NCBI RefSeq assembly: GCF_001044255.1
Contig: NZ_JYNX01000056.1
Coordinates: 50,972 to 94,696 of the forward strand
Direction of reading: 5' to 3'
Length of the DNA: 43,725 nucleotides
Origin: Mycolicibacterium chubuense
GTDB lineage: Bacteria > Actinomycetota > Actinomycetes > Mycobacteriales > Mycobacteriaceae
Part shown: positions 7,740-18,212 of the stretch, one piece after another
How positions within the stretch are numbered: the first letter of the stretch is position 1
Layout: the number at the start of each line of letters is the position of its first letter
Notes under the pieces: generated by a model
What the model was told of the DNA's origin: nothing
The model's database searches: none
What the model saw: the letters and a program-made list of their open reading frames with translations, nothing else
Made by a program: the position numbers and the translations under genes

Positions 7740-9073
7740 TTGAGGAACCCTTCGTAGTTGCGCTGCATGAGCTGGCTTTCGATCTGCTTGATGGTGTCCA
7801 GCGCGACGCCGATCGCGATCAGCACCGCGGTACCGCCGAACGGCAGGTTCTGCACCGAACCGGTGTTGCCGATCTCCAGGAACAGGTTCGGCAGGACCGC
7901 GATGATGCCCAGGTAGATCGAGCCCGGCAGCGTGATGCGGGACAGCACGAAGCGCAGATAGTCCGCGGTGGGCTTGCCCGGCCGGATGCCCGGGATGAAC
8001 CCGCCGTACTTCTTCATCTCGTCGGCGCGTTCGTCGGGGTTGAACGTGACCGAGACGTAGAAGTACGTGAAGAACACGATCAGCCCGAAGTACAGCGCGA
8101 TGTAGACCGGGTCGGCCGGATTGGTCAGGTAGTCGGCGACGAACGTCTGCCACCAGCCGTTTCCGGGATTGTCGCTGGCGCTCTGGATCAGCTGGGTGAT
8201 CAGGTGCGGGATGTAGATCAGCGACGACGCGAAGATCACCGGGATGACGCCCGCCTGGTTGACCTTCAGCGGCAGGTACGTCGACGTGCCGCCGTACATG
8301 CGCCGGCCGACCATCCGCTTGGCGTACTGCACCGGGATGCGGCGCTGACCCTGCTCGACGAACACGACGCCGACGATGATGATCAGCGCCGCGATGCAGA
8401 CCAGCGTGAACACCATGCCGCCGCGGCTGTCCAGGATCGTCTTGCCCTCACTGGGGATGCGGGCCGCGATGCCGGCGAAGATCAGCAGCGACATGCCGTT
8501 GCCGACGCCGCGCTCGGTGACCAGCTCGCCCATCCACATCACCAGCGCCGAGCCCGCGGTCATCACCAGCACGATGATGACCAGGCGGAAGAGGTTCATG
8601 CCCTCGCTCTGGCCCTGGATGATGTCGAGCGTGCAGCCCTGCAGCAGCCCGCCGTTGGCGGCCAGCGCCACGATCGAGGTGGACTGCAGGATCGCCAGCG
8701 CGACCGCCAGGTAGCGGGTGTACTGCGTGAGTTTCGCCTGACCCGCCTGGCCCTCTTTACGCAGCTGCTCGAAGCGCGGGATCACCACACCGAGCAGCTG
8801 CACGATGATGCTCGCCGTGATGTAGGGCATCACGCCGACGGCGAAGACCGACAGCTGCAACAGCGCGCCGCCGGAGAACAGGTTGATCAGCGAGTAGATC
8901 TGCGCGGAGTCGCCGCCACTGACCTGGGCGATGCACTGCTGCACGTTGGGGTAGTTGACCCCGGGCGACGGGACCGTGGCACCGACCCGATAGAGGATCA
9001 CGATGCCCAGCGTGAACAGGATCTTTCGCCTCAGGTCGACTGTCCGCAGGGATGAGATGAAAGCCGAGAGCAC
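7736..9073 (-). CDS. secY: Protein translocase subunit SecY
   Basis: The channel-forming subunit of the SecYEG translocon, with about ten hydrophobic membrane segments. It begins [16 protein letters not shown] and contains the conserved cytoplasmic loop [14 protein letters not shown]. The GTG at about 9073 is chosen because AGGAGG lies five bases upstream, giving 445 residues, close to the family norm. Another GTG five codons upstream (9088) has no clear ribosome-binding site. It heads the secY-adk-map transcript. In most bacteria secY follows rplO directly. Here it is separated from rplO by methyltransferase genes on the opposite strand, sppA and a DUF732 gene. Confidence 0.96.
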   Translation of the reverse strand: MLSAFISSLRTVDLRRKILFTLGIVILYRVGATVPSPGVNYPNVQQCIAQVSGGDSAQIYSLINLFSGGALLQLSVFAVGVMPYITASIIVQLLGVVIPRFEQLRKEGQAGQAKLTQYTRYLAVALAILQSTSIVALAANGGLLQGCTLDIIQGQSEGMNLFRLVIIVLVMTAGSALVMWMGELVTERGVGNGMSLLIFAGIAARIPSEGKTILDSRGGMVFTLVCIAALIIIVGVVFVEQGQRRIPVQYAKRMVGRRMYGGTSTYLPLKVNQAGVIPVIFASSLIYIPHLITQLIQSASDNPGNGWWQTFVADYLTNPADPVYIALYFGLIVFFTYFYVSVTFNPDERADEMKKYGGFIPGIRPGKPTADYLRFVLSRITLPGSIYLGIIAVLPNLFLEIGNTGSVQNLPFGGTAVLIAIGVALDTIKQIESQLMQRNYEGFLK

Positions 9074-9348
9074 TCTTTCCTCCTGCACGGCCGGGTCGAT
9101 CGCGGCGTGCTCTTTGGCTGGCGTGACCAGCGTCGGTTAAGTCTTGTGCGCGACGGCCCCGGCAGGCAACGGGCCTGCGCAGGTCACGCGATTGGAACAG
9201 TCTACGAGACTAACAGTTGCATCTTGGTTGGCCCGAATCCCGGGAGCGCAGGAATGCGAAAGCCTGCGGTCAGGTTCGAGGAGTACAGTCGCCACCGAAG
9301 CTTGGTTAACCCAGCTAAGTAATTTGATCTTCCCGAGAGGAGCAGACG
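9074..9348. other. Divergent control region between secY and the methyltransferase genes
   Basis: A 275-base non-coding stretch between two divergent transcripts. The plus-strand side ends in GAGAGGAG before the methyltransferase ATG at 9349. The minus-strand side has AGGAGG before secY. I see no promoter that I would assign with confidence. The stretch 9205-9216 read on the minus strand is CTGTTAGTCTCG, identical over 12 bases to half of the TetR-linked palindrome at 32921-32937. It forms a short inverted repeat AGTCT-N3-AGACT with its neighbour. Confidence 0.5.
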
Positions 9349-10275
9349 ATGGCACGCAGTGACAACGACACCTGGGACCTCGCGTCCAGCGTCGGCGCAA
9401 CGGCCACTATGGTCGCCGCGGCGCGCGCCGTGGCGTCGCGGGCCGACGAGCCGGTGATCAGCGACCCCTTCGCCGAACCCCTGGTCCGCGCGGTGGGCGT
9501 GGACTTCTTCACCAAGCTGGCCTCCGGCGAACTCACCCCGGCCGACCTCGACGCGGGCGATGGCGGCCAGTCCCCCGTCGGCATCACCCGCTTCGCCGAC
9601 GGGATGGCCGCCCGCACCCGCTTCTTCGACGACTTCTTCGCCGACGCGGTGGCCGCCGGCGTCCGCCAGGCCGTCATCCTGGCCTCCGGCCTCGACGCCC
9701 GCGCCTACCGGCTGGACTGGCCGGCCGACATGGTGCTCTACGAGATCGACCAGCCCGAGGTCATCGCCTTCAAGCAGCAGACCCTGGCCGGGCTCGGCGC
9801 CCAGCCGACCACCGAGCTGCGCACCGTCGCGATCGATCTCCGCCAGGACTGGCCGGCCGCCCTGGCCGAGGCGGGCTTCGACCCGAGCCGCCCGAGCGCA
9901 TGGATCGCCGAGGGACTGTTCGGCTACCTGCCGCCCGACGCGCAGGACCGGCTACTGGACCAGATCGACGAGCTCAGCGCGCCGGGTAGCCGGCTGGCCG
10001 CCGAGGGCGTGCCGTCCCACCACGAAGGGGACTCCGAGGAGCTGCGGGAGAAGATGAAGGAGTCGACCGATCAGTGGCGCAGCCACGGCTTCGACCTCGA
10101 CTTCTCCGAGCTGGTTTTCCTCGGCGAGCGTGCGGAGGTCGCCGAATACCTGCGCGGGCACGGCTGGACCGCCGACGGCGCGCCCACCACCGACCTGCTG
10201 GTCCGCTACGGCCTCCCGCCGATGAACCCGGACGAGGGCTTCGCCGACGTCGTCTACGTCAGCGCGGCGAAGTAG
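9349..10275 (+). CDS. TIGR00027-type SAM-dependent methyltransferase (copy 1 of 4)
   Basis: A 308-residue protein of the mycobacterial class I methyltransferase family (LCMT/TIGR00027, formerly DUF methyltransferases; the M. tuberculosis relatives here are Rv0726c and Rv0731c). Family landmarks are [20 protein letters not shown] at the N-terminus, [10 protein letters not shown], the SAM-binding [17 protein letters not shown], the acidic EIDQPEVI and [18 protein letters not shown]. The substrate is unknown. The ATG at 9349 has GAGAGGAG upstream. It is the first of four tandem plus-strand paralogues with a 7-base gap to the next. A His-Glu-rich insertion ([13 protein letters not shown]) after AAEGVP is specific to this copy. 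Confidence 0.92.
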   Translation: MARSDNDTWDLASSVGATATMVAAARAVASRADEPVISDPFAEPLVRAVGVDFFTKLASGELTPADLDAGDGGQSPVGITRFADGMAARTRFFDDFFADAVAAGVRQAVILASGLDARAYRLDWPADMVLYEIDQPEVIAFKQQTLAGLGAQPTTELRTVAIDLRQDWPAALAEAGFDPSRPSAWIAEGLFGYLPPDAQDRLLDQIDELSAPGSRLAAEGVPSHHEGDSEELREKMKESTDQWRSHGFDLDFSELVFLGERAEVAEYLRGHGWTADGAPTTDLLVRYGLPPMNPDEGFADVVYVSAAK

Positions 10276-10282
10276 CCCCGCC

Positions 10283-11188
10283 GTGGCGCGCGCCGAAGGG
10301 GACCGGTGGGATCTGGCGTCCAGTGTCGGGTCGACGGCGACGATGGTCGCCGCGGCGCGGGCCGTCGCCAGCGTGGAACCCGACCCGCTGATCGACGACC
10401 CGTACGCCGCTCCCCTGGTGCGCGCGGTCGGCATCGACTTCTTCACCAAGGTGGTCGACGGGACGCTCACGTTCGCCGACTCCGACGACTCCGGGGCAGC
10501 GCGGCTGATGACCGACGTGATGGCCGTGCGGACCCGGTTCTTCGACGACTTCTTCCTCGACGCCGCCGCGGCCGGGGTCCGGCAGGCGGTCATCCTGGCC
10601 TCGGGGCTGGACTCACGGGCGTACCGGCTGCCCTGGCCGGACGGCACGACGGTGTTCGAGATCGACCAGCCTCAGGTCCTCGAATTCAAGGCCGCCGCCC
10701 TGGCCGACCTCGGCGCCGCGCCGTCGGCGCACCACCGGGCCGTGGCCGTGGACCTGCGCGACGACTGGCCGGCCGCTCTGCGCGCCCACGGTTTCGACGA
10801 GACCGTCCCGACCGCGTGGAGCGCCGAGGGTCTGCTGGTCTACCTGCCACCGGACGCACAGGACCGCCTGTTCGACCACATCACCGCACTCTCGGCGCCC
10901 GGCAGCCGGCTGGCCACCGAATACCATCCCGACGCCGGCGCCTCCATCGGTGAGCGAGCCCGCGCGCTGAGCGCGCAGTGGTCCGATCACGGGTTCGACG
11001 TGAACGTGGCCGATCTGTTCTATCCCGGGGAGCGCACTCCCCCGACCGACTACCTGTCCGGGCAGGGCTGGCAGGTGAGCACGCGGACCCGCCCCGAGGT
11101 CTTCGCCGGGTACGGGCGCACGTTCGGCACCGGCGAGGCGCTGGCACCGCTGCGGAACTCGCTGGCGCTCACGGCGGTGAAGTCGTGA
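10283..11188 (+). CDS. TIGR00027-type SAM-dependent methyltransferase (copy 2 of 4)
   Basis: A 301-residue paralogue with the same order of motifs: [46 protein letters not shown] (SAM pocket), [11 protein letters not shown] and [18 protein letters not shown]. The start is GTG at 10283, seven bases after copy 1. Its stop overlaps the GTG of copy 3 by four bases, indicating coupled translation. The final segment is less like the other copies, and it carries WSAEG where the others have WIAEG or WLAEG. The substrate is not known. Confidence 0.92.
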   Translation: MARAEGDRWDLASSVGSTATMVAAARAVASVEPDPLIDDPYAAPLVRAVGIDFFTKVVDGTLTFADSDDSGAARLMTDVMAVRTRFFDDFFLDAAAAGVRQAVILASGLDSRAYRLPWPDGTTVFEIDQPQVLEFKAAALADLGAAPSAHHRAVAVDLRDDWPAALRAHGFDETVPTAWSAEGLLVYLPPDAQDRLFDHITALSAPGSRLATEYHPDAGASIGERARALSAQWSDHGFDVNVADLFYPGERTPPTDYLSGQGWQVSTRTRPEVFAGYGRTFGTGEALAPLRNSLALTAVKS

Positions 11189-12063
11189 GCCGCACCGACG
11201 GCGACACCTGGGATCTCGCCTCCAGCGTCGGGGCGACCGCCACCTCCGTCGCGGCGTCGCGGGCGTTCGCGAGCCGCGGCCCCCGCCCGCTGATCGACGA
11301 CCCCTACGCCGACCTGCTGGTCGAGGCCGTCGGCGTCCCCCACTTCGTCGAGGTGGCCCGCGGGAAGACCGACATCCCCGAGGAGATGCGCGAGCACATC
11401 GCCGTACGCACCCGGTTCTTCGACGACGTGCTGACCGACGCGGCCGACGCCGGCGTCCGGCAGGTCGTGATCCTGGCCTCCGGCCTGGACACCCGGGCCT
11501 ACCGACTGCCCTGGCCGGCAGGCACATGCGTGTTCGAACTCGATCAGCCCAGCGTTATCGAGTTCAAGACCCGGGTGCTCGCAGACGCCGGGGTGACGCC
11601 CACGGCGACCCGGATTGCCGTCGGCGTCGACCTGCGCGACGACTGGCCCACAGCGTTGCAGGACAACGGTTTCGACGCCGATGCGCCCACCGCGTGGATC
11701 GCCGAGGGCCTGCTGATCTACCTGCCGCCCGAGGCCCAGGACCGGCTGCTGGACCACGTCAGTGCCCTGTCCGCGCCGGGCAGCGTGCTGGCCACCGAGC
11801 ACATGGACCCGAAAGCGCTCACCGGCGAGTGGGCGAAGCAGCTCAGCGCCCTGAGCCGCCGCCACGGCAGCGACATCGACCTGTCCTCGCTGTTCTACAC
11901 CGGCCCGCGCACCGCGGCGGGCGACCATCTGCGTGAGCTCGGCTGGCAGGTGACCGTGCTGCCCAACACCCAGGCGTACGCGGCCCACGGTTTCGACCCG
12001 CCGACCGACTCGCTGATCGCGATGGTCGGCGATTCCGGATACCTGTCAGCTCACCGGGAGTAG
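11185..12063 (+). CDS. TIGR00027-type SAM-dependent methyltransferase (copy 3 of 4)
   Basis: A 292-residue paralogue, the shortest of the four. It lacks the longer loop after the first helix and reads [19 protein letters not shown] where the others have an FFT-containing stretch. The SAM motif [28 protein letters not shown] and [18 protein letters not shown] are intact. The start is GTG at 11185 in a GTGA overlap with copy 2. The frame remains open back to 10978, but this lies inside copy 2 and the family N-terminus ([18 protein letters not shown]) fixes the start. It sits 3 bases from copy 4. Confidence 0.92.
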   Translation: MSRTDGDTWDLASSVGATATSVAASRAFASRGPRPLIDDPYADLLVEAVGVPHFVEVARGKTDIPEEMREHIAVRTRFFDDVLTDAADAGVRQVVILASGLDTRAYRLPWPAGTCVFELDQPSVIEFKTRVLADAGVTPTATRIAVGVDLRDDWPTALQDNGFDADAPTAWIAEGLLIYLPPEAQDRLLDHVSALSAPGSVLATEHMDPKALTGEWAKQLSALSRRHGSDIDLSSLFYTGPRTAAGDHLRELGWQVTVLPNTQAYAAHGFDPPTDSLIAMVGDSGYLSAHRE

Positions 12064-12066
12064 CAC

Positions 12067-13008
12067 ATGGCACGCAGCAGCGATGATTCGTGGGATCTGG
12101 CGTCCAGCGTCGGCACGACGGCGACGATGGTCGCCGCGGGCCGGGCGATGGCGAGCGCGGCTCCCGGCGCCCTGATCGACGATCCGTTCGCCGCGCCCCT
12201 GGTGCGGGCGGTCGGCGTCGAGTTCTTCACCATGATGATCGACGGCGAACTCGACCTGTCGGTGTTCGGCGACGCCTCTCCCGAGCGGGCCGAGGCGATG
12301 GTCAACGGAATGGCGGTGCGCACCAGGTTCTTCGACGACTGCGCGCTGGCGTCGACGGCCGCGGGCGCACGGCAGGTGGTGATCCTGGCCTCGGGTCTGG
12401 ACGCCCGTGCCTACCGTCTTCCGTGGCCGGACGGTGTTTGCGTGTTCGAACTCGACCAGCCCGAGGTGATCTCGTTCAAGACCTCCACGCTGGCCGCGCT
12501 CGGCGCGCAGCCCACCGCGACGCGCTGCGCGATCCCGATCGATCTGCGCGACGACTGGCCGGCAGCGTTGCGCGACAACGGTTTCGACCCGACAGCCCGC
12601 ACCGCATGGCTGGCCGAGGGACTGCTGATCTACCTGCCGCCCGAGGCACAGGATCAGTTGTTCGATCGGATCACCGCGCTGTCGGCGCCCGGATCCACGA
12701 TCGCCACCGAGTGGGCGCCGGGCATCGTCGACCTCGACGCCGAGAAGGCGCGGGCCATGTCGGCGCCGCTGCGCGACCACGGCCTGGACATCGACATGCC
12801 CTCGCTGGTCTACACCGGGCAGCGCACCCCGGTGATGGACTATCTGCGGTCGGTCGGCTGGCAGGTCAGTGGCACGCCGCGCGACGAACTGTTCGCCCGT
12901 TTCGGGCTGCCCGCGCCCGGCGATGCCGCGCCGGACGGCCCTCTCGGTGAGATCGTCTACGTGAGCGCCGAACTCAGTACCGGGACGCCCCCAGCCACAG
13001 CACGTTGA
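12067..13008 (+). CDS. TIGR00027-type SAM-dependent methyltransferase (copy 4 of 4)
   Basis: A 313-residue paralogue, ATG at 12067. Motifs are [61 protein letters not shown] and [18 protein letters not shown]. Its C-terminal 12 codons overlap the 3' end of convergent sppA by 35 bases. With copies 1-3 it forms a tight four-gene operon inside the region that usually carries rplO-secY. Separate local duplications are the simplest explanation for the array. No substrate can be named from sequence. Confidence 0.92.
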   Translation: MARSSDDSWDLASSVGTTATMVAAGRAMASAAPGALIDDPFAAPLVRAVGVEFFTMMIDGELDLSVFGDASPERAEAMVNGMAVRTRFFDDCALASTAAGARQVVILASGLDARAYRLPWPDGVCVFELDQPEVISFKTSTLAALGAQPTATRCAIPIDLRDDWPAALRDNGFDPTARTAWLAEGLLIYLPPEAQDQLFDRITALSAPGSTIATEWAPGIVDLDAEKARAMSAPLRDHGLDIDMPSLVYTGQRTPVMDYLRSVGWQVSGTPRDELFARFGLPAPGDAAPDGPLGEIVYVSAELSTGTPPATAR

Positions 13009-14770
13009 CGCCGGTGAGCGAACGCCGGGACTGATCGACCACGTCGGTCAGCGAGCGAACGGCCAACGCGCTCACCATCTCCGAGACCGATGCGGCGGCA
13101 GGCTGCGACGACGCCTTGGGCCGCAACATGTCCCGCAGCGACGAGCCGGGCAGGTGAGCGATGTGCACCTTGGTGTCCTCGTCGATCCCCGCGAGCGCCT
13201 TGGCCCGGGTGATGGCGGTGCGGAGCCCGCCGAGCTCGTCGACCAGACCGCGCTCGAGCGCGTCGGCGCCCGTCCACACCCGGCCGCGGGCCACCTGGTC
13301 GACCGCCTCGGCGGTCATCCGGCGACCGTCGGCGACCCGGTGGACGAAGTCGGTGTAGAACAGGTCGGCCTCGGCCTCCACGTGCGCCTGCTGCTCCTCG
13401 GTGAACGGCGCGTTGACCGACCACGCATCGGCGTTGGCGTTGGTGCGCACGGTTCCTGAGCCGACGCCGAGCCTGTCCTTGAGGTCACGGGCGACGAGCT
13501 TGCCCGTCACGACACCGATCGACCCGGTGATGGTGCCCGGATTGGCCACGATGGCGTCGGCGGCCATCGACACGTAATAACCGCCGGAGGCTGCGACGGC
13601 GCCCATCGACGCCACCACCGGCGTGCCGCGCTCGCGCAGCCGCACCACCTCCCGCCAGATCGTCTCCGATCCGGTGACCGAGCCGCCGGGGCTGTCGACG
13701 CGCAGCACCACCGCGGCCACATCGTCATCGGCGCCGGCCTGCCGCAGCGCCGCGGCGATCGTGTCACCGCCGGCGCTGGCGCCGCCGAACGGCGACACCG
13801 GCCGGCCCCGGCCGCTCACGATGGGCCCCGCCAACGTGACGACGGCGATCGTCTGCTTGCCCTTGCGGCCCGGCAGCGTCGGGGTCGGCATCGATGGCCG
13901 GCTGGTCCGCGCGTACCGGGACAGGAAGAGCCGCGGCGGTGCGTCGTCGCCGTCGGCGTCCCCGTCCGCCGCGGCGCCCGTCATGTCCGCGATCCGCGCA
14001 TAGGCCTCGTCGCGGAAGCCGATCCGGTCGACCAGTCCCGCGGTCACCGCGTCCTCGCGCAGCAGGGGCGCACGGTCGGCGAGCCCGTCGATCGCGGTGG
14101 GATCGATCTTCCGTGCCGCCGCCACCGCCTCCCACACCTGGGCGCGCAGGCTGTTCACCAGCGCCGTGTCGGCCTCGCGGTGCGCCTCGGTGTAGCCGTC
14201 CTGGGTGAACAGGTTCGCCGCGGACTTGTACTCGCCGCGGGCGGTGAACTGAGCTTCGACGCCGAGCTTGTCGAGGGCGTCGCGCAGGAACAGCGCGCTG
14301 GTGGCGAAGCCGACCAGCCCGACCGTGCCCGACGGCTGCATCCACACCTCGCCGAACGCCGAGGCGAGGTAGTACGACAGCGTGCCGGGGTAGGTCTCGG
14401 CCCAGGCCAGCGACGGCTTGCGTTCGGTGAACGCGGCGATCGCCGCGCGCAGTTCCTGCACCGGTCCCGGCGGGGCGGCGTCGAGCTGGACCCGCGCGAT
14501 CAACCCGGCGACCCGGGGATCCTCGGCGGCCCGGTGGATGGCGGCGATGGTCTCACGCAGCAGCAGCGGGCGGCTGGCTCCGAGGATCCCGGAGACCACG
14601 GCGACCGGGTCGAAACCGGCGGTCTCCGGGGGCATCTGCTGCAGATCGATCTCGAGGATGCAGCCGGCGGGCACCCCTTGGTGGCGGGCGGTGTCGACCT
14701 TGCGGGCCAGCTCGCGGAAGTCATCCGGGCCGGGCAGGAATCCGGGCACGCCGGAGAGCACAGAGATCAT
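12974..14770 (-). CDS. sppA: Signal peptide peptidase SppA (protease IV, long form)
   Basis: A 598-residue two-domain S49 serine protease that degrades cleaved signal peptides at the membrane. The catalytic lysine of the first domain is in [11 protein letters not shown]. The nucleophile serine of the second is in [20 protein letters not shown]. Upstream [18 protein letters not shown] is also conserved. The two-domain length matches the E. coli 67K type rather than the short Bacillus SppA. No clear N-terminal membrane helix is seen. The ATG at 14770 lies 31 bases from the DUF732 stop. M. tuberculosis has sppA (Rv0724) just after rplO (Rv0723), the same neighbourhood. Confidence 0.93.
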   Translation of the reverse strand: MISVLSGVPGFLPGPDDFRELARKVDTARHQGVPAGCILEIDLQQMPPETAGFDPVAVVSGILGASRPLLLRETIAAIHRAAEDPRVAGLIARVQLDAAPPGPVQELRAAIAAFTERKPSLAWAETYPGTLSYYLASAFGEVWMQPSGTVGLVGFATSALFLRDALDKLGVEAQFTARGEYKSAANLFTQDGYTEAHREADTALVNSLRAQVWEAVAAARKIDPTAIDGLADRAPLLREDAVTAGLVDRIGFRDEAYARIADMTGAAADGDADGDDAPPRLFLSRYARTSRPSMPTPTLPGRKGKQTIAVVTLAGPIVSGRGRPVSPFGGASAGGDTIAAALRQAGADDDVAAVVLRVDSPGGSVTGSETIWREVVRLRERGTPVVASMGAVAASGGYYVSMAADAIVANPGTITGSIGVVTGKLVARDLKDRLGVGSGTVRTNANADAWSVNAPFTEEQQAHVEAEADLFYTDFVHRVADGRRMTAEAVDQVARGRVWTGADALERGLVDELGGLRTAITRAKALAGIDEDTKVHIAHLPGSSLRDMLRPKASSQPAAASVSEMVSALAVRSLTDVVDQSRRSLTGVNVLWLGASRY

Positions 14771-14801
14771 GGCACCGAGCGTACCGACGCCCGGGTGGGG
14801 G

Positions 14802-15146
14802 TCAGCGCCCGACGAAACGCGCGTGCTGCGGACAGTAGGCCTGCACCGACGCCTTGAGCAGTCCGCCGGCCTGCGCGCGATCCAGGCCCCGGCTCGTCAA
14901 CGTGGTGAGCACGCCGCGCACGGCGGGCACCGGGTTGACGGAGTTGCTCGACAGCGATGTGGTCAGCATCTCGCACACCTGCTTGCCGACCTGCGGAAGA
15001 TCGGTGTCCGGCGCGAAGGGGATGTTCATCTTGCCGACGGTGTCGGTGAACCACTGATCGGCCGTCTGCGCCTGCGCCGGTGCTGCCATACCGAGGGCGA
15101 TCCCGGTGGCGACAATCGCCGTGACAACGGTGCGCCGGTGATTCAT
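14802..15146 (-). CDS. DUF732-domain secreted protein
   Basis: A 114-residue exported protein with a signal peptide (residues 1 to about 26: basic MNHRR, hydrophobic core, AQA-Q cleavage site). The mature part of about 88 residues contains the DUF732 pattern, including two cysteines (VCEML and AYCPQH) that likely form a disulfide. The family is abundant in mycobacteria and of unknown function. The ATG at 15146 has AAGGAG upstream. An in-frame extension to 15218 would disrupt the signal peptide. It lies between the rplO terminator and sppA, so it likely has its own promoter, though none was assigned. Confidence 0.85.
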   Translation of the reverse strand: MNHRRTVVTAIVATGIALGMAAPAQAQTADQWFTDTVGKMNIPFAPDTDLPQVGKQVCEMLTTSLSSNSVNPVPAVRGVLTTLTSRGLDRAQAGGLLKASVQAYCPQHARFVGR

Positions 15147-15220
15147 CGAGACTGCTCCTTGTTCTCCCCCGTCGGGTGGGTCATCGCCCGGGACGGCTCC
15201 GACGTTACCGGCCACCAACC

Positions 15221-15245
15221 AAAAACCCCCGCCGGAGCGGGGGTT
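15221..15245 (-). terminator. Intrinsic terminator of the spc ribosomal operon
   Basis: AACCCCCGC (15224-15232), a CGGA loop and GCGGGGGTT (15237-15245) form a perfect 9-bp stem. On the minus strand it is followed by a T run (15225-15221). It lies 18 bases after the rplO stop and would end the rplN-rplO transcript before the DUF732 gene. Confidence 0.88.
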
Positions 15246-15262
15246 CTCAGCTGTGGAACGAC

Positions 15263-15706
15263 TTACAGTTCGGTGGCGGTGCCACCCGCGGCGGTGATCG
15301 CCTCGCGGGCGCTGCCGCTGAACTTGTGCGCGGTGACGTCGACCTTGGCCGACAGCTTGCCGTCGCCCAGAACCTTCACCAGAACGTTCTTGCGCACCAG
15401 GCCCTTGGCCACCAGCTCGTCGACGCCCACGGTGCCGCCCTCGGGGAACGCCTTGCCGAGGTCGCCGATGTTGACGACGCCGTACTCGGTGCGGAACCGG
15501 TTGCGGAAGCCCTTGAGCTTGGGCAGCCGCATGTGGATCGGCATCTGGCCGCCCTCGAAGCCCACCGGGACGTTCTTGCGGGCGCCGGTGCCCTTGGTGC
15601 CGCGACCGGCGGTCTTGCCCTTGGAGCCCTCACCGCGACCCACGCGGGTCTTGGCGGTCTTCTCGCCGGGAGCCGGCTTGAGATCGTGCAGCTTGATGGG
15701 TGCCAT
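15263..15706 (-). CDS. rplO: 50S ribosomal protein L15
   Basis: A 147-residue L15 with the basic N-terminal tail [16 protein letters not shown] and the glycine/arginine/lysine-rich stretch [20 protein letters not shown] that threads into 23S rRNA. Last gene of the spc operon, followed by an intrinsic terminator. In many bacteria secY would come next, but here it is about 6 kb away. The start ATG at 15706 is 4 bases after rpmD. Confidence 0.97.
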   Translation of the reverse strand: MAPIKLHDLKPAPGEKTAKTRVGRGEGSKGKTAGRGTKGTGARKNVPVGFEGGQMPIHMRLPKLKGFRNRFRTEYGVVNIGDLGKAFPEGGTVGVDELVAKGLVRKNVLVKVLGDGKLSAKVDVTAHKFSGSAREAITAAGGTATEL

Positions 15707-15710
15707 GTCG

Positions 15711-15890
15711 CTATACCTCCTCGACCGTGACGAGGTGGTGCACGGTCTTGATCAATCCGCGGGTCTGCGAGTTGTCCTCGCGCACCACGGACTGGCGGAT
15801 CTTGCGCAACCCGAGCGTGCGCAGGGTCTCGCGCTGCTTCCAGCGCGCACCGATGGTGCTGCGCACCTGGGTGATCTTGAGCTCTGCCAT
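15711..15890 (-). CDS. rpmD: 50S ribosomal protein L30
   Basis: A 59-residue L30, beginning [11 protein letters not shown] and ending in HHLVTVEEV. The pattern [20 protein letters not shown] is the family core, binding 23S rRNA. ATG at 15890, TAG at 15713-15711, 5 bases after rpsE and 4 bases before rplO. It is short enough to be missed by length filters, but its place between rpsE and rplO is canonical. Confidence 0.96.
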   Translation of the reverse strand: MAELKITQVRSTIGARWKQRETLRTLGLRKIRQSVVREDNSQTRGLIKTVHHLVTVEEV

Positions 15891-15895
15891 GTTCC

Positions 15896-16558
15896 TTACG
15901 CCGTTCCCTCACGCGCGGCGCCGGCGGCCAGGGCCTCAGCCTCACGACGGGCCTTGAGCATGCCGGCGGGCGCTACATCTTCGATCGGCAGACCGCGGCG
16001 GGCCGCGACCTCTTCGGGGCGCTGCAACAGCTTCAGCGCGGCGACGGTGGCGTGCACCACGTTGATCGCGTTGTCACTGCCCAGCGACTTGGCCAGCACG
16101 TCGTGCACGCCGGCGCACTCCAGCACCGCGCGGCACGCGCCACCGGCGATGACACCGGTACCGGGGCTGGCCGGGCGCAGCATGACCACACCGGCCGCGG
16201 CCTCACCCTGGACCGGGTGGGTCACGGTGCCGCCGATCAGCGGAACCCGGAAGAAGTTCTTGCGTGCTTCCTCGACGCCCTTGGCGATCGCGGCGGGCAC
16301 CTCTTTGGCCTTGCCGTAGCCGACGCCGACCATGCCCTTACCGTCGCCGACGATCACCAGCGCGGTGAAGCTGAACCGGCGGCCGCCCTTGACGACCTTG
16401 GAGACGCGGTTGATCGCGACGACGCGCTCCAGGTACTGGCTCTTCTCGCGGTCGTCGCGTCCGCCCCGGCCGCCGCGGTCGTCACGGCGGCCCCGGCCAC
16501 CGTCACGGCCACCGCCGCGATTGTCCTGCGCCGAACCGGCGCCAGCCTGCTCGGCCAT
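15896..16558 (-). CDS. rpsE: 30S ribosomal protein S5
   Basis: A 220-residue S5 with a long N-terminal extension rich in Asp, Arg and Gly ([20 protein letters not shown], about 20-43). The core begins [20 protein letters not shown] and contains the [18 protein letters not shown] segment. It contacts 16S rRNA at the decoding side and affects fidelity. Two ATG codons lie in tandem (16561 and 16558). The second has the better spacing to GAGAGGA. The Arg/Gly extension is also a mycobacterial feature. Confidence 0.96.
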   Translation of the reverse strand: MAEQAGAGSAQDNRGGGRDGGRGRRDDRGGRGGRDDREKSQYLERVVAINRVSKVVKGGRRFSFTALVIVGDGKGMVGVGYGKAKEVPAAIAKGVEEARKNFFRVPLIGGTVTHPVQGEAAAGVVMLRPASPGTGVIAGGACRAVLECAGVHDVLAKSLGSDNAINVVHATVAALKLLQRPEEVAARRGLPIEDVAPAGMLKARREAEALAAGAAREGTA

Positions 16559-16583
16559 CATGCAGTCCTCTCGTTGACAGTCA

Positions 16584-16991
16584 TCAGAACTTCAGCCCAC
16601 TCTCGCGTGCCGCGTCGGCCAGGGCCGCGATCCGTCCGCCGTAGGTGTACCCACCGCGGTCGAACACGACCTCGTCGATGCCGGCGGCCTTGGCGCGCTC
16701 GGCGATCAGCTGACCCACCCGCGCGCTGGCGGCTTTCTTGTCGCCCTCCACGGCCCGCACGTCGGCCTCGATCGAGGACGCCGCGGCGAGTGTCACGCCC
16801 TCCAGGTCGTCGACCAGCTGCACGTGGATGTGCCGCGCGGAGCGGTTGACCACCAGGCGCGGACGCTCGGCCGTACCGGAGACCTTCTTGCGCAGGCGCG
16901 CATGCCGGCGCAGCCGCGAGGTACGCCGCGTCTCGGAGATGTTCTTGCCGACCGGGGTGTGCCCGGCGTTCTCTTTGGTGTTCGTGGCCAT
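16584..16991 (-). CDS. rplR: 50S ribosomal protein L18
   Basis: A 135-residue L18 that binds 5S rRNA and helps link it to the 50S subunit. The core [20 protein letters not shown] and [20 protein letters not shown] are family hallmarks. The N-terminus ([16 protein letters not shown], roughly 16 residues) is longer than in many L18 proteins. Spaced 25 bases from rpsE and 3 bases from rplF. Confidence 0.96.
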   Translation of the reverse strand: MATNTKENAGHTPVGKNISETRRTSRLRRHARLRKKVSGTAERPRLVVNRSARHIHVQLVDDLEGVTLAAASSIEADVRAVEGDKKAASARVGQLIAERAKAAGIDEVVFDRGGYTYGGRIAALADAARESGLKF

Positions 16992-16994
16992 TTG

Positions 16995-17534
16995 CTACTT
17001 ACCCGTCTTTCCGACCTTGCGACGGATCTGCTCGCCTTCGTAGCGGATTCCCTTGCCCTTGTAGGGATCGCTCTTCCGCAGGCGGCGGATGTTGGCCGCA
17101 ATCTGGCCGACCTTTTGCTTGTCGATACCGGAGATCGAGAACTTGGTGGGCGTCTCGACCGCGAAGGTGACGCCCTCCGGAGCGGTGATCAGCACCGGGT
17201 GGCTGTAGCCGAGCGCGAACTCGAGGTCGTTGCCCTTGGCCACCACGCGGTAGCCGACGCCGAAGATCTCCATCTTGGTGGTGTAGCCCTGGGTCACACC
17301 GTCGACCAGGTTGGCGATCAGTGTGCGGGACAGCCCGTGCAGCGAGCGGTTGCGCCGTTCGTCGTTGGGGCGGGTCACCACGATGGCGCCGTCGTCGTCG
17401 CGCGAGACCTCGATCGGCTCGGCGACATCGAGGGTCAGCGTGCCCTTGGGGCCTTTGACGGCCACATTGCGTCCGTCGATCGTGACATCGACCCCGGCAG
17501 GAACCGGGACCGGCTGCTTTCCAATGCGAGACAT
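16995..17534 (-). CDS. rplF: 50S ribosomal protein L6
   Basis: A 179-residue L6 with duplicated beta-alpha domains, starting [19 protein letters not shown]. The C-terminal part ([20 protein letters not shown]) contacts the sarcin-ricin region near the factor-binding site. ATG at 17534, 14 bases after rpsH. Length and sequence are ordinary. Confidence 0.97.
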   Translation of the reverse strand: MSRIGKQPVPVPAGVDVTIDGRNVAVKGPKGTLTLDVAEPIEVSRDDDGAIVVTRPNDERRNRSLHGLSRTLIANLVDGVTQGYTTKMEIFGVGYRVVAKGNDLEFALGYSHPVLITAPEGVTFAVETPTKFSISGIDKQKVGQIAANIRRLRKSDPYKGKGIRYEGEQIRRKVGKTGK

Positions 17535-17548
17535 GTCTTATCTACCCC

Positions 17549-17947
17549 TCACCACACGTACGCGAGGACTTCGCCGCCGACACCCTCGCGGGAAGCCTGG
17601 CGGTCGGTCCTCAAGCCGGACGACGTAGAAATGATCGCCACGCCCAGCCCGCCGAGAACGCGGGGCAGGTTGGTGGACTTCGCGTACACCCGCAGACCGG
17701 GCTTGCTCACGCGGCGCAGGCCGGCGATGCTTCGCTCCCGGCTGGGGCCGTACTTGAGCTGCACGACGAGGGACTTGCCGACGCGGGCGTCCTCGGTGCG
17801 GTAGTCGGTGATGTAACCCTCCGACTTCAGGATCTCGGCGATGTTGGCCTTGATCTTGCTGTGGGGCAGGGTCACTTCGTCGTGGTACGCCGAGTTGGCG
17901 TTGCGCAGACGTGTCAAGAAGTCTGCGATCGGATCCGTCATGGTCAT
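17549..17947 (-). CDS. rpsH: 30S ribosomal protein S8
   Basis: A 132-residue S8, starting [18 protein letters not shown] and ending in the conserved [14 protein letters not shown]. It binds the 16S rRNA central domain. In E. coli the spc operon is regulated by S8 binding rplE mRNA, but I did not see an obvious homologue of that site here. An ATG two codons downstream is a possible alternative start. Confidence 0.97.
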   Translation of the reverse strand: MTMTDPIADFLTRLRNANSAYHDEVTLPHSKIKANIAEILKSEGYITDYRTEDARVGKSLVVQLKYGPSRERSIAGLRRVSKPGLRVYAKSTNLPRVLGGLGVAIISTSSGLRTDRQASREGVGGEVLAYVW

Positions 17948-18023
17948 GACAGCCGGTTCACCTTTCTCGCGGCGGTTCCCCGAACGGGGCCTGCCGCAAC
18001 TGTTTTAGTAGTGGTTGGCTGGC

Positions 18024-18209
18024 TTACCAGCTGGACTTCTGCACGCCGGGCAGCTCGCCGGCGTGCGCCATTTCGCGAAGGCAGATGCGGCACAGGCCGA
18101 ACTTGCGGAACACCGCGTGCGGCCGGCCGCAGCGGTTGCAGCGCGTGTAGCCCCGCACCTTGAACTTCGGCTTCTTGTTGGCCTTGTTGACCAGAGCCTT
18201 CTTTGCCAT
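18024..18209 (-). CDS. rpsZ: 30S ribosomal protein S14, type Z (zinc-binding)
   Basis: A 61-residue zinc-ribbon S14 with two CXXC pairs (RCNRCG at about residues 24-29 and LCRICLRE at about 40-47). This is the C+ form, usually the main one, as opposed to the longer C- S14 induced under zinc limitation. It lies 3 bases after rplE. About 76 non-coding bases follow to rpsH, in which I see no feature other than the rpsH ribosome-binding region. Confidence 0.96.
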   Translation of the reverse strand: MAKKALVNKANKKPKFKVRGYTRCNRCGRPHAVFRKFGLCRICLREMAHAGELPGVQKSSW

Positions 18210-18212
18210 TGC

